A stretch of 64,000 nucleotides of DNA from Aneurinibacillus soli (GCF_002355375.1 NZ_AP017312.1:2373001-2437000), one strand, 5' to 3'. Shown: positions 51,773-62,040, counted from the stretch's first letter. Notes: generated from the letters alone by a model not told the origin. Numbers and translations are program-made.

Positions 51773-53248
51773 ATGACAAAGGAAAAAGCAATAATCGAAA
51801 CAGGATGGAACTTGGACAACAGTTATGCACATCTACCAAAATCATTTTTTACCAGCCTTAACCCAACCCCTGCACGCTCACCGAAGCTAATGGTTCTCAA
51901 TGATTCGCTGGCAACATCTCTCGGGTTAAACGCCCAGGCGCTGCAAAGCGAAGCCGGGGTAGAAGTACTTGCTGGTAATCGGATTCCGGAAGGTGCCTTG
52001 CCTCTTGCCCAAGCTTATGCTGGGCATCAATTTGGGCATTTTACGATGTTAGGGGACGGTCGGGCTGTGCTGCTTAGCGAACAAATCACCCCTTCAGGCG
52101 AACGGTTTGATATTCAGCTCAAAGGTTCGGGCCGCACGCCATATTCCCGCGGGGGCGATGGTCGAGCAGCACTTGGACCGATGCTGCGCGAATACATTAT
52201 CAGCGAAGCCATGCATGCGCTTGGGATTCCTACTACCCGTAGTCTGGCAGTGGTAACAACCGGTGAGTCCGTAATCCGCGAAGCCGACCTGCCTGGGGCG
52301 ATTCTGACCCGCGTGGCTGCCAGTCATCTGCGTGTCGGTACCTTCCAATACGCTGCAAACTGGGGCACAGATGAGGAACTACGGGTTCTGGCCGACTACA
52401 CACTACAGCGCCATTATCCAGATGTGGAAGCAGATGAGAATCGCTATCTTTCACTACTTCAGGAAGTGATCAAGCGTCAGGCCGGGCTGATTGCCAAATG
52501 GCAACTGGTTGGTTTTATCCACGGGGTGATGAACACCGACAACATGACCATTAGCGGGGAAACCATCGATTATGGTCCTTGCGCCTTTATGGATGAGTAT
52601 GATCCGGCAACGGTATTCAGTTCCATTGACCGTCATGGTCGCTATGCTTATGGCAATCAGCCGCATATTGGCGTTTGGAATCTTGCGCGATTTGCTGAAA
52701 CCTTATTGCCGCTGCTGCATGCCGATCAGGATGAGGCTGTCAAACTGGCCGAGGGTGCACTTTCAAATTTTGCAGAGTTGTATCAGCGTAATTGGCTCGC
52801 AGGAATGAGAGCAAAGCTGGGAATATTCAATGAAGAGACGCAGGATGAATCCTTGATTGAAGACCTGCTCAGTATGATGCAGAAGTATCGTGCGGACTAT
52901 ACGAATACCTTCCGTGCCTTAACGTTTGATAAGCCGGAGGATACGGTCCTGTTTGAGACGCCGGAATTTGCTCAGTGGCATGAGCTGTGGCAGGCGAGAC
53001 TAGGCAGGCAGCAGGAATCGAAAGCTTCCTCGCAGGAGTTGATGCGGAACAGCAATCCTGCGTTCATTCCTCGGAATCACCGTGTAGAAGCTGCATTAGA
53101 AGCGGCAGTGAAACAAGGAGACTACAGTGTAATGGAACGACTTCTTGCTGTTCTGTCTAACCCCTACGCGCACTCTCCTGAACAGGCTGAGTACGCTACA
53201 CTGCCTGAGCCATCAGATCGTCCTTACCGAACCTTTTGCGGTACCTGA
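51773..53248 (+). CDS. selO: Protein adenylyltransferase SelO (YdiU)
   Basis: A 491-residue pseudokinase-fold protein that transfers AMP from ATP to Ser/Thr/Tyr residues. Landmarks are [11 protein letters not shown] near 84-94, [27 protein letters not shown] near 117-143, HGVMNTDNM near 241-249 and the [12 protein letters not shown] segment near 256-267. The typical C-terminal CGT ending is present; in most bacteria it is Cys, as here, not selenocysteine. An AAAGGAGATGCA site precedes ATG 51773. In E. coli SelO guards against oxidative stress; its partners here are unknown. Confidence 0.95.
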   Translation: MTKEKAIIETGWNLDNSYAHLPKSFFTSLNPTPARSPKLMVLNDSLATSLGLNAQALQSEAGVEVLAGNRIPEGALPLAQAYAGHQFGHFTMLGDGRAVLLSEQITPSGERFDIQLKGSGRTPYSRGGDGRAALGPMLREYIISEAMHALGIPTTRSLAVVTTGESVIREADLPGAILTRVAASHLRVGTFQYAANWGTDEELRVLADYTLQRHYPDVEADENRYLSLLQEVIKRQAGLIAKWQLVGFIHGVMNTDNMTISGETIDYGPCAFMDEYDPATVFSSIDRHGRYAYGNQPHIGVWNLARFAETLLPLLHADQDEAVKLAEGALSNFAELYQRNWLAGMRAKLGIFNEETQDESLIEDLLSMMQKYRADYTNTFRALTFDKPEDTVLFETPEFAQWHELWQARLGRQQESKASSQELMRNSNPAFIPRNHRVEAALEAAVKQGDYSVMERLLAVLSNPYAHSPEQAEYATLPEPSDRPYRTFCGT

Positions 53249-53291
53249 TATAGAAGTAGTAGACCAACTACATGTTTATAGAAAACCACCA

Positions 53292-53367
53292 TGGCTTGTA
53301 AGCCGTCACTCCGGCATGAAAATGGAAGGATGCGGCGCGTACAGACCGAAGTGGTGAGAGGGATGGG
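53292..53367 (+). repeat. Interspersed repeat family B, copy 2
   Basis: Carries CGGCATGAAAATGG, then GCGGCGCGTA and GACCGAAGTGGTGAGAGG, matching 17582-17655 in the same order. It lies 43 bases after the selO stop codon. The minus-strand frame through it looks like a by-product of the repeat. Confidence 0.6.
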
Positions 53368-53402
53368 AAAAAGGAGAGAAAAAACGAGTACGACTTCAAT
53401 GT

Positions 53403-53430
53403 AGGAAAAGGCGAATGCCTTTTCCTTTCC
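53403..53430 (+). terminator. Terminator after selO
   Basis: AGGAAAAGGC and GCCTTTTCCT form a 10-bp stem with a three-base loop. The T-rich side TTTTCCTTTCC is weak, so efficiency is uncertain. Confidence 0.6.
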
Positions 53431-53564
53431 GTTATTTTCACATAAAGGACATGCTAATTGGTTTTTTCTATTATGGATATTTTTCAAGATAGGTAGCCGA
53501 GGATTATCGCCTTTTTAAAGGTATAGAGTAATCGGCTAGGTCTTGCTATTCCATTTTTTTAGTA

Positions 53565-53573
53565 TGGTATAAT
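53565..53573 (+). promoter_or_regulatory. Extended -10 promoter of the DUF2971 gene
   Basis: TGGTATAAT at 53565-53573 is an extended -10 element, 37 bases before the start codon. No good -35 is evident at the usual distance. Confidence 0.55.
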
Positions 53574-53609
53574 AAGGATATATGCTATTGAAAGAAAGGG
53601 GTGAAATAG

Positions 53610-54605
53610 GTGGCTAATCAACAAGTACTTTATCATTATTGTAGTGTAGAAACTTTCCTAAGTATAATTCGCAATAGGACATTAAGAATGTCAGATATAG
53701 GGAAGTCTAATGATTATATGGAGACTAAATGGTTGTTAGAATACTTTGAGGATGAGGTTTTGCGCCAATACAACGAAGAGCCATTCTTAAATAGCGATAG
53801 TGTAATCTATGGGCTAAACGACATTGATACATTAAAATTTTTCATTAAAAATGAAAAGCAAAAGATTTTTAAACGTAATGATGAATTATTCTATGTAACA
53901 TGTTTCTCTAAAAATGGTGATAAATTAAGTCAATGGAGAGGCTACGCAGATGATGGAAATGGCATATCAATTGGATTTAGTACAGAAGTTTTAAAGGATA
54001 TAGCCATTAAAGAAGAATTATTGACATTACGAAAAGTGATTTACCCATGTAATAAAGATCCAGAACAAAAAATTATTTATCTAGATGATAGAGCTCTAGA
54101 AGGAATAAAGAATTATGCAAGAAGTTTTTTAGAAAGTATTTATTATGCTCTATCAACAGGAGATACGAACAGTATTTATTTCAATGAATACGCAATGAAT
54201 TATTTTCATTCTTTATCCACGAGTATTTTAATTCGAGAATCGTTATTTTTCAAAAATCCAGCGTTTGAGGAAGAAGAAGAATGGCGATTAGTATTACATG
54301 AAGAGTTAGATAAGTATTCAACCGAATGGGAAAATTGGTACTGTAGCTCAGAGGAAAAACCTTTGTTATCAGGATATTTTAGTGAGCGCTTTCCAAATGG
54401 ACTACAGTTTAGAAGTACTAGAAATAAAATAATATCATTTTTTGATTTGAGCTTTAAGGGATATGAAAAAGAAATTATTAAACACATTTATATCGGTCCA
54501 AAATCTGAAGTCGAAGAGAATGATATTTATCAATTATTACGATACTACGGCTACCAAGAATTTGATCAAATCAAAATTGAAAAATCAAAATCTACATATA
54601 GATAA
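53610..54605 (+). CDS. DUF2971 family protein
   Basis: A 331-residue soluble protein of the DUF2971 family. Diagnostic pieces are the N-terminal LYHYCSVETFLSIIRNRTLRMSD, the FYVTCFSKNGDKLSQWRGYADDGNGISIGF segment near 90-119 and EEEEWRLVLHE near 217-227. The function of the family is unknown; members occur in mobile regions and near defence genes. GTG 53610 follows AAAGGGGTGAAATAG. It is markedly AT-richer than the neighbouring selO and MFS genes, suggesting recent acquisition. Confidence 0.8.
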   Translation: MANQQVLYHYCSVETFLSIIRNRTLRMSDIGKSNDYMETKWLLEYFEDEVLRQYNEEPFLNSDSVIYGLNDIDTLKFFIKNEKQKIFKRNDELFYVTCFSKNGDKLSQWRGYADDGNGISIGFSTEVLKDIAIKEELLTLRKVIYPCNKDPEQKIIYLDDRALEGIKNYARSFLESIYYALSTGDTNSIYFNEYAMNYFHSLSTSILIRESLFFKNPAFEEEEEWRLVLHEELDKYSTEWENWYCSSEEKPLLSGYFSERFPNGLQFRSTRNKIISFFDLSFKGYEKEIIKHIYIGPKSEVEENDIYQLLRYYGYQEFDQIKIEKSKSTYR

Positions 54606-54864
54606 TGATAATAGACCCATTCGTGTATATCATTGGTTAATAGATTAGTCCCCTATTCTGGTAAATCTCCCCCATAACCTTAATTAGAACAGCAGTTTTT
54701 TTACTAAATAACTTGAGTGATTGGATAAAGTTATACATGTTCTTAAAATCAAAGGAGAAATTTTATGGGTAGTTCTTTATTCTTGTTCTTCCTTTAATTT
54801 TTGATCGGAATATTATAAGAGTGGAGAAGAAGGGATGATCAAATAAACGTTCAGGATGATAAGA

Positions 54865-55713
54865 ATGAAAAATCGATTTTCCATTGGGCAGATGTCACAG
54901 CTGCATAACATTCCGATCAAAACACTTCGTTACTATGATGAGATCGGATTATTTACACCCGCAGAAATTGATAGAAACAATCGATACCGCTACTATTCCA
55001 CAGAGCAGTTCGAGCAATTAAGCACGATAAATTATTTGAAAACGCTCGGAATTTCGTTAAAAGAAATCAAAACACTGCTGGATCGGCGAGAAATCGATCA
55101 CTTCCTTCAGCTATTGAAACAGCAGAAGGAGATAACAGAAAATAAAATCAGAGAATTGGAACGCGTACGAGATCGATTTGAAAATAGAATTGCAGAAATA
55201 GAGAAAGCAAGAACGATCAGCGAGCGAGGAGTTGTCCGGATACGAGAGCTTCCGGAAAGAAAGATTGTACGCTTGCAGGAAAAAATCTGCTCAGAACATC
55301 AGCTAGAGTTATCGCTGCGGAAGCTGGAGAATATGACTGGGCAGAATTCCTCGATATTCATCGGAAAAGTAGGGCTTACCGTATCCAGCGATCATCTCAA
55401 AAAAAGAGAGTTTACGAAATACAATTCGATCTTTCTTGTAGTAGAAGAAGAGGGAATACAGGATGAATTCGTAAGCACGCTGCCAGAGGGGGAATACGCC
55501 TGTGTGTATTATAACGGAGATCACAGCGCTTCTCCCGCGTATTATGCGAGGATGCTCGATTATATCGGGGAACAGGGGTATGACATAAGCGGAGATTCCG
55601 TGGAAAGAACGATTATTGATCAGTTTATCTCCCGACATAAAGAGGACTATCTTACGGAGATACAAATTCCAGTGAAAAAGTTGACTCTCCAGCAGCTGGA
55701 GGGTTCAAAATAA
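54865..55713 (+). CDS. MerR family regulator with GyrI-like ligand domain (BmrR type)
   Basis: A 282-residue MerR-type activator. There is an N-terminal winged helix (RFSIGQMSQLHNIPIKTLRYYDEIGLFTP, about 4-32), a long coiled-coil linker (about 75-118) and a C-terminal GyrI-like effector-binding domain (about 125-270) as in BmrR. ATG 54865 is chosen because AGGATGATAAG precedes it. It lies upstream of a Bcr-type exporter in the same direction, the usual set-up for drug-induced export. A terminator separates the two, so exporter induction may work by its own promoter. Confidence 0.9.
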   Translation: MKNRFSIGQMSQLHNIPIKTLRYYDEIGLFTPAEIDRNNRYRYYSTEQFEQLSTINYLKTLGISLKEIKTLLDRREIDHFLQLLKQQKEITENKIRELERVRDRFENRIAEIEKARTISERGVVRIRELPERKIVRLQEKICSEHQLELSLRKLENMTGQNSSIFIGKVGLTVSSDHLKKREFTKYNSIFLVVEEEGIQDEFVSTLPEGEYACVYYNGDHSASPAYYARMLDYIGEQGYDISGDSVERTIIDQFISRHKEDYLTEIQIPVKKLTLQQLEGSK

Positions 55714-55743
55714 GCATAGAAACTGTTTCTATGCTTATTTTTT
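55711..55743 (+). terminator. Terminator between MerR and exporter genes
   Basis: TAAGCATAGAAAC pairs with GTTTCTATGCTTA with almost no loop, followed by TTTTTT. The stem begins at the MerR stop codon. Confidence 0.85.
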
Positions 55744-55770
55744 ATGGAGAAAAGAGGAGAGACGTACATA

Positions 55771-56978
55771 TGAATTATGGAGAATCGACGCTTTCGACCC
55801 CTGCCCGATCACGCAGGTTATGGATGGCGATTATACTTGGGGCGTTATCAGCATTCGGTCCGCTGTCCCTTGATATGTATTTACCTGCTTTACCTGTATT
55901 GGCCGAAGATTTGCACACCAGTGCATCGCTTACGCAGCTTAGTCTGACATTTTGTTTGCTCGGTCTGGCGATTGGGCAACTGCTTGCAGGTCCCATCAGC
56001 GATGTACGCGGGCGGCGTGGGCCGCTGCTTATCGGGATTGCGGTCTATGCTGTTTCGTCGCTGCTGTGCGCCTTCGCTCCTTCTATCTGGGCACTTATTG
56101 CGCTGCGGTTTATTCAGGGGTTAGCGGGATCAGCGGGCATTGTCATATCCCGTGCTATGGTACGGGATATGTACTCAGGAACTGAGCTGACGAAATTCTT
56201 TTCCCTGTTGATGCTTGTGAACGGAGCAGCACCCATCCTTGCACCGATTGCAGGCGGACAGCTATTGCGGATGACCTCCTGGACAGGTGTATTTATTGTG
56301 CTCAGTATAATCGGCATCGCCTTGCTGCTTGCCGTTTACGTGAGTGTACCGGAAACACTGGCCGCCCCACATCGCTCGAAAGGTGGGCTTATGAATCTGC
56401 TATCCACCTTCCGAAATCTGCTGCGTGACCGTATGTTTATGGGCTACGCGTTATCACAGGGGCTTGTCATGGCTGCAATGTTTGCCTATATATCCGGCTC
56501 CCCGTTTGTTTTGCAAAACATTTATGGTGCTTCCCCGCAACTATTCAGCCTGTTTTTTGCGATCAATGGCCTTGGAATTATTATTGCTACTCAAATTACC
56601 GGAAAACTGGCAGGCCGTATAAGCGAAACGAAGCTGTTTGTGAGTGGACTTTGGCTTGCCTGTCTTGGTGGCACGATTCTGCTAAGTATGATTCTCATTG
56701 GAGCAGGGTTGCTCGCGATTTTGCTGCCGTTGTTTGTCGTTGTCTCAAGTGTCGGGATTGTAACGACAGTCGGCTTTTCATTAGCCATGCAAAATCAACA
56801 GCAGGCAGCAGGCAGCGCCTCGGCATTACTTGGTGTTCTTTCCCTTATCTTCGGTGGACTGGTCGCTCCGCTTGTTGGGATTGGTGGAAGTCACACCGCG
56901 ATTCCAATGGGGATGGTCATTGCCATCACTGATATCGGTGCAATTGTATGTTATGCGATTCTTATATGGCGAAGGTAA
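55771..56978 (+). CDS. bcr: Bcr/CflA family MFS drug exporter
   Basis: A 402-residue 12-helix MFS transporter. Typical of the Bcr/CflA group are PLSLDMYLPALPVLAEDL near 31-48, the QLLAGPISDVRGRRGPLL loop near 70-87 and RFIQGLAGSAGIVISRAMVRDMY in helices 4-5. It is a proton-driven efflux pump for drugs such as bicyclomycin or chloramphenicol-type compounds. It is placed 57 bases after the BmrR-like regulator, suggesting drug-responsive control. AAGAGGAGAGACGTACAT precedes ATG 55771. Confidence 0.92.
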
Positions 56979-56984
56979 ATACGA

Positions 56985-57018
56985 TCCGTTTCTACGTATA
57001 TGTAGGAACGGTTTTTTT
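56985..57018 (+). terminator. Terminator after bcr
   Basis: CCGTTTCTAC and GTAGGAACGG form a stem with one mismatch around a six-base loop, followed by TTTTTTT. Confidence 0.88.
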
Positions 57019-57048
57019 CGTATATGGGTGTAAATCACTGTATTGGTT

Positions 57049-57055
57049 CATACTA
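57049..57055 (+). promoter_or_regulatory. Candidate sigma-G -10 element of the second ger operon
   Basis: CATACTA, identical to the -10 of the first ger operon. The -35 is not clear. It is only 14 bases before ATG 57069, so if this is the promoter the actual gerA start may be the GTG at 57105. Confidence 0.45.
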
Positions 57056-57068
57056 ACAGCATATATGA

Positions 57069-58571
57069 ATGGATAAATGGAGCGGAATGGCAGGTGAGAT
57101 ACCGGTGTTGACAGAGGATTTGCAGACGAATACGCAAACCTTACAAAATATGATCGGCACAAATCCGGACGTTGTGTTGCGTCGGCTGATCATTCGTGAT
57201 GTAGCCAAAGAAGCGACGATGATCTACATTGAAGGATTAGTGGATAAGCGGGAAATTCATGAACAAATTCTCATGCCTCTGATGAAACCAGGTGCGAACA
57301 ACACGGAAGGAAACATAGAGAATAAGCAGGTCAAACAGTGGCTCATAACCGAGGCCATTCCGGTATCCACCGTTCAGCCTGTACAGCGGGTAGAAGAGTG
57401 TATGCAGGCGATTTTTGCTGGGAATACGGTTTTACTTGTCCAGGGAATTGCAGAAGCCTTTGTAATAGGAACGAGCAACTGGGAAACCAGGCCGGTTGAA
57501 GAGCCAATAACGGAAGCGTTAATACGTGGTCCGAGAGAAGGGTTCGTAGAGTCTATTCGTAAAAATACGGCCATTATTCGCCGGAAAATTAAAGACCCGA
57601 ATCTTGTTTTTCTCCCTTATAAAGTGGGACGGCGCTCGCAAAAAGATCTGTATGTTGTCTACATAAAGGAAATCGCCAATCAAGCATTAGTAGACGAGGT
57701 GAAAAGCCGAATCGAACGCATTGATATCGATGCAGTGGAAGAATCAGGGTATGTAGAACAGTTAATTGAAGAGAATTATTTATCTCCTTTCCCTCAAACA
57801 CAAAATACGGAGCGGCCGGATCGAGTTGTACAGGCTTTGCTGGAGGGGCGTGTTGCCATTTTGCTGGATGGAACCCCGTTCGTTCTGCTGGCGCCTGTCA
57901 CCTTCCCGATGCTGATGAGTTCGCCGGAAGATTATTATGAACGGTGGATTCCCGGCTCGCTCATTCGTCTTTTACGTTATATAGCCGTTTTTCTTTCTTT
58001 ATTTCTTCCTGCTCTGTATATTTCATTTATTTCATACAATCATGGAATGATTCCAACGAAGCTGGCGATTTCGATTTCAGCATCGAGAGAGGGCGTTCCC
58101 TTCCCTTCAATTGTGGAAGCGTTCATCATGGAAGTGACCGTAGAGATCCTGCGCGAAGCCGGCATTCGTCTTCCTAAACCTGTAGGGCAGGCCATTGGAA
58201 TTGTAGGGGCGCTTGTGATCGGACAAGCAGCGGTAGAAGCTGGAATTGTCAGCCCGATCACAGTCATTGTTGTATCCTTAACGGCCATTTCTTCCTTTTC
58301 GTTTCCACAGTATAGTGCGGCGATTGCCATTCGAATCGCGCGATTTGGCATGATGATAGCCGCTTCATTTTTAGGGTTGTTTGGGGTTATTTTACTGTCG
58401 ATATTTCTCATCGCACATCTTGTAAAACTAAAAAGCTTTGGTGTTTCATACCTGGCGCCGTTTGCTCCTATCTATCTTCACGATTGGAAAGACGGACTGA
58501 TACGGCTACCGTTTTTCACATTACGAAAACGCACACGGATTACAAAACCAAAAGATTCAACCAGACGGTAG
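57069..58571 (+). CDS. GerA family spore germination protein, A subunit (second operon)
   Basis: A 500-residue A subunit with a soluble N-terminal domain and a membrane domain. Conserved landmarks are MIYIEGLVDKREI near 57-69, the VGYVEQ/ENYLSPFPQTQNTERPD segment near 230-250 and RLPKPVGQAIGIVGALVIGQAAVEAGIV near 372-399. The coordinates use the longest frame. ATG 57069 has no ribosome site and lies very near the likely promoter, while AGGTGAGA precedes GTG 57105, so the true protein may be about 12 residues shorter. It opens an A-B-C operon. Confidence 0.93.
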   Translation: MDKWSGMAGEIPVLTEDLQTNTQTLQNMIGTNPDVVLRRLIIRDVAKEATMIYIEGLVDKREIHEQILMPLMKPGANNTEGNIENKQVKQWLITEAIPVSTVQPVQRVEECMQAIFAGNTVLLVQGIAEAFVIGTSNWETRPVEEPITEALIRGPREGFVESIRKNTAIIRRKIKDPNLVFLPYKVGRRSQKDLYVVYIKEIANQALVDEVKSRIERIDIDAVEESGYVEQLIEENYLSPFPQTQNTERPDRVVQALLEGRVAILLDGTPFVLLAPVTFPMLMSSPEDYYERWIPGSLIRLLRYIAVFLSLFLPALYISFISYNHGMIPTKLAISISASREGVPFPSIVEAFIMEVTVEILREAGIRLPKPVGQAIGIVGALVIGQAAVEAGIVSPITVIVVSLTAISSFSFPQYSAAIAIRIARFGMMIAASFLGLFGVILLSIFLIAHLVKLKSFGVSYLAPFAPIYLHDWKDGLIRLPFFTLRKRTRITKPKDSTRR

Positions 58572-58586
58572 AAGTAGGAGATATGT

Positions 58587-59684
58587 ATGAACCAGAGAGA
58601 ACAAATTACATCAAAACAGGTAACGCTAAGCATCTTTCAGTATTTAGTTGGTTCTGGGATTTTGTCACTTCCTCGGTCTGCAACGGAAGCGACCGGTAAT
58701 CATGATGGTTGGATCAGTGTACTCGTTGCGGGAATTTTGATAATGGGAATTGTGTATGTTGTGACTAAAGTGAGCATGATGTTCCCGGAACGAACTTTCT
58801 TTCAGTATAGCCAGGAGATATTCGGAAAGTGGATCGGCAGATTGTTGAGTCTGGTTTTTTTAGGTTATTTTCTGCTTCAGGCTGGATACCAGTCACGAAT
58901 TATGGCAGAGGCAATTCATATGCATTTGCTAACCAAGACACCAAAGAGTGTGCTTATTATTTTATTTATGGCGGTTGGAACGTATTTGGTAGTCGGGGGC
59001 GTCAATGCTCTTGCCCGTTTTTGTGAGTTTGTAACCCCGATTACACTTCTGCTTGTTTTGATCGTACTTTTGCTTGCTTTAAGTAACGTCGAGATCGACA
59101 ATTTACGTCCCGTGCTAGTCGATGGAGTGATGCCAGTCGCCAAGGGCATAATGTCTGTAGCTTTGCCGTATACAGGAGCAGAAAGTATGCTAATTTTCTA
59201 TGCATTCATGAAGAAATCGGATCATCCGACTAGGTCGGCTGTATTAGGGATTGGGATTGCAACCGTGATGTATACGATAGTTACAATGGTTACCATAAGT
59301 GCGCTCACGGCGGCAGAAACGCAGACACTACTCCTTCCTGTAATGGATATGGCAAAAGAGATTTCATTTCCGGGTGGTTTTTTCGAGAGATTTGAACTGT
59401 TGCTGCTCGTATTCTGGGTTTTGTTTATGTACACCACGTACACATATAGTCAATATTTTGCCAGCCTTGGATTGAGTCAATTGTTCAATAAGAAGCTTAC
59501 GCCGTTTGTTTATGTAGTGCTTCCCTTGATTTATGGAATAGCCGTGTACCCACCAGATATAAATGCAGCATATAAGATGGGGCGGGGAATGGCTTTGTTC
59601 GGCATAGGACTTGCTATACTATTGCCACTCCTTATATGGATATGTGCAAAAATAAGGAAGGTAAAATATGCGCCACAAACATGA
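58587..59684 (+). CDS. GerAB family spore germination permease (second operon)
   Basis: A 365-residue membrane protein with ten or so helices of the GerB subfamily. The N-terminal QVTLSIFQYLVGSGILSLPRSATEATGNHDGWISVLVAG region is typical. It senses the nutrient germinant. It lies 15 bases after gerA and overlaps gerC by 17 bases, the same spacing pattern as in the first operon. Sequence differs enough from the 12601-13704 copy to suggest another germinant. Confidence 0.93.
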   Translation: MNQREQITSKQVTLSIFQYLVGSGILSLPRSATEATGNHDGWISVLVAGILIMGIVYVVTKVSMMFPERTFFQYSQEIFGKWIGRLLSLVFLGYFLLQAGYQSRIMAEAIHMHLLTKTPKSVLIILFMAVGTYLVVGGVNALARFCEFVTPITLLLVLIVLLLALSNVEIDNLRPVLVDGVMPVAKGIMSVALPYTGAESMLIFYAFMKKSDHPTRSAVLGIGIATVMYTIVTMVTISALTAAETQTLLLPVMDMAKEISFPGGFFERFELLLLVFWVLFMYTTYTYSQYFASLGLSQLFNKKLTPFVYVVLPLIYGIAVYPPDINAAYKMGRGMALFGIGLAILLPLLIWICAKIRKVKYAPQT

Positions 59685-60840
59685 AAAACGTTGGGCTGTT
59701 CTTTTTGTATGGATACTTGTGATTACAGGTTGCTGGGATCGGACTGAAATTGAAGACATTGGAATTGTAACCGGGATTGCCATTGACCAGCCGGAGAAAA
59801 TGGATAAACAGGGGAAGGACAATAAAAAAATTGATCTTACCCATAACATTGTCATTCCGCAGGCGGCCGCAGGAAAATCTGCCGGTTCGAAAAAGGCGTA
59901 TGCAAACGTGACAACGAAAACAGAAAGTGTATTCGAGGGCATCAGGCAGGTATCTACGGTTACAGGGAATTCTCCATCGTATGAATATTTGAAGGTATTG
60001 GCCATTAGTGAGGACATAGCTCGTGCCCATAACTTGCAGGAACTGTTGAATTTCTTTTTGCGTAATACAGAAGCGCGCCGGACGGTTAAGGTGGTCATTG
60101 TACAGGGAAAAGCAAAAGATGTATTGGACAAGCATCCTATTATTGAAAATAATCCTGCCGTGAACTTGTCTGATATTGTGGAAAATAGTAAAAAAGTGAT
60201 ACAGGTTACGCCTGAAGTAACCCTTGGAGATGTTTCTAAGCGATTAACAAGCCAGAGAAGCCTGGTCATTCCAAGAGTAATGGTCGTAAAAGACAAAGCA
60301 CAAATGAGTGGAGCTGCTGTTATAAAGGGGAAAAATGCCAAAATGATCGGGACATTGACCCCGGAAGAGGTAGGGGGATTAAGTTTGTTGCGAGGAGAAG
60401 TGAAAAATGGAATCGTTAAGGGCAAAACGGCAAAGGGTAAATTCCTGGTATTTGAAGTCGATCGTATTCAACATCAAATACAATCAGAAGTAGAGAAAGA
60501 ACAGGTGCATTTCACATTACGGATTAACGTAAAGGGAAAGCTGCGTGAAGATAATGTGATGGCAGAGGATGACTTTGATGAAAAGGTTTTGCAAGAGGCA
60601 GAACGAGTCATACAGAATCAACTAGAAAAGCTAACTCAACGAACATTACGTAAAACTCAGAAAGAATTAAAAGTAGATGTAATCGGATTTGGAAAAGAAC
60701 TGAGTATTGAAAACCATCAAGTATGGAAGAAATATGAGCAAAACTGGGACGAAGCGTTCAGTCGTATGCCTGTAAAGGTGGATATTCAAACAAAGATTAT
60801 GGAATTCGGCACAAAAGGCAGAGAACGAATCAAACAGTAA
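59668..60840 (+). CDS. Ger(x)C family spore germination lipoprotein (second operon)
   Basis: A 390-residue lipoprotein. The lipobox is ITGC and the following CWDRTEIEDIGIVTGIAID is the standard GerC start, unlike the altered form in the first operon. The C-terminal domain ends in HQVWKKYEQNWDEAFSRMPVKVDIQTKI, a conserved GerC end. It anchors the receptor at the spore inner membrane after lipidation. Last gene of its operon. Confidence 0.94.
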   Translation: MRHKHEKRWAVLFVWILVITGCWDRTEIEDIGIVTGIAIDQPEKMDKQGKDNKKIDLTHNIVIPQAAAGKSAGSKKAYANVTTKTESVFEGIRQVSTVTGNSPSYEYLKVLAISEDIARAHNLQELLNFFLRNTEARRTVKVVIVQGKAKDVLDKHPIIENNPAVNLSDIVENSKKVIQVTPEVTLGDVSKRLTSQRSLVIPRVMVVKDKAQMSGAAVIKGKNAKMIGTLTPEEVGGLSLLRGEVKNGIVKGKTAKGKFLVFEVDRIQHQIQSEVEKEQVHFTLRINVKGKLREDNVMAEDDFDEKVLQEAERVIQNQLEKLTQRTLRKTQKELKVDVIGFGKELSIENHQVWKKYEQNWDEAFSRMPVKVDIQTKIMEFGTKGRERIKQ

Positions 60841-60944
60841 GCGGAAAATATATTTCACGTATTATCAGAAAAATGGTATAACTATAAATGAAAAACAATT
60901 CGTACATTTGATGTTGAAATCAAATAGCAGAGGAGTATGGTAGC

Positions 60945-62012
60945 ATGAGTAGTCAGTTTACGGTTGAAAAAACACAACATCCAAAAACAAAGCCTGATCA
61001 GCAAAATTTAGGCTTCGGAAAACATTTTACCGATCATATGTTTTTGATGAACTATACAGCAGGTGAAGGCTGGCATGATGCCCGCATTGTTCCGTATGCG
61101 CCGTTAAGTCTTGATCCGGCCGCGATGGTGTTTCATTATGGACAGGCCGTATTTGAAGGTCTGAAGGCATATAAAACAGAAGGTGGTCGGGTTCTGTTGT
61201 TCAGACCGGATCAAAATCTTGAGCGCTTAAACATTTCCAATGAGCGGTTGAGCATCCCACAAATTGATGAAGCGCTCGTACTCGAAGGAATTAAGGAATT
61301 AGTACGTACAGACGCAGATTGGATTCCGACAGCGGAAGGCACATCTCTCTACATCCGTCCGTTTATTATTGCGACAGATGCGGCATTAGGCGTTCATCCT
61401 TCGCCGCAGTATTTGCTTATTGTAATCTTATCTCCAGTTGGAGCGTACTATCCGGAAGGCCTTAAGCCAGTAAAAATCAACGTAGAAAGCGAATATGTGC
61501 GTGCCGTGCGTGGTGGAACAGGTGTTGCCAAAACAGCTGGGAACTATGCGGCTAGTCTTCGTGCGCAGGAAGAAGCAGAAAAGCAAGGCTATGCGCAAGT
61601 ATTATGGCTCGATGGTGTGGAGAAGAAATACATCGAAGAAGTTGGTAGCATGAATGTATTTTTCAAAATTAATGGAGAAGTCGTAACTCCTGCGTTAAAT
61701 GGAAGCATTTTGAGTGGTGTTACAAGACGATCCATTATCCAGATTTTGCAGGATAAAGAAATCCCGGTAGTAGAGCGGAGAATTTCGATTGAAGAACTGT
61801 ATGAGGCATCTGTGAACGGAACGCTGGAAGAAGCATTCGGAACGGGCACAGCGGCTGTTATTTCACCGATCGGGGAATTAAACTGGGAAGATAAACAGAT
61901 CACTATCAACAAAGGTGAGATTGGTCAGGTGTCTCAGGAACTGTACGACACACTGACAGGTATCCAGAACGGAAAAGTAAAGGATACGTTCGGCTGGACA
62001 TTTGAAGTATAA
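60945..62012 (+). CDS. ilvE: Branched-chain amino acid aminotransferase
   Basis: A 355-residue class IV PLP aminotransferase of the long (type II) form. Landmarks are [26 protein letters not shown] near 56-81, the PLP Lys in [14 protein letters not shown] near 191-204, the [11 protein letters not shown] segment near 234-244 and [19 protein letters not shown] near 294-312. It makes and degrades Leu, Ile and Val. A GAGGAGTATGGTAGC site precedes ATG 60945. It is a single-gene unit ended by a terminator and has no leader attenuator that can be seen. Confidence 0.95.
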   Translation: MSSQFTVEKTQHPKTKPDQQNLGFGKHFTDHMFLMNYTAGEGWHDARIVPYAPLSLDPAAMVFHYGQAVFEGLKAYKTEGGRVLLFRPDQNLERLNISNERLSIPQIDEALVLEGIKELVRTDADWIPTAEGTSLYIRPFIIATDAALGVHPSPQYLLIVILSPVGAYYPEGLKPVKINVESEYVRAVRGGTGVAKTAGNYAASLRAQEEAEKQGYAQVLWLDGVEKKYIEEVGSMNVFFKINGEVVTPALNGSILSGVTRRSIIQILQDKEIPVVERRISIEELYEASVNGTLEEAFGTGTAAVISPIGELNWEDKQITINKGEIGQVSQELYDTLTGIQNGKVKDTFGWTFEV

Positions 62013-62040
62013 AAAGTAAGCACGTTTGATTATGACAGGA

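Noticed and set aside
53224-53487. Minus-strand frame of 87 codons after selO
   Set aside because: Lies over repeat B and a terminator, with no ribosome site; the same kind of frame occurs over the other B copy.
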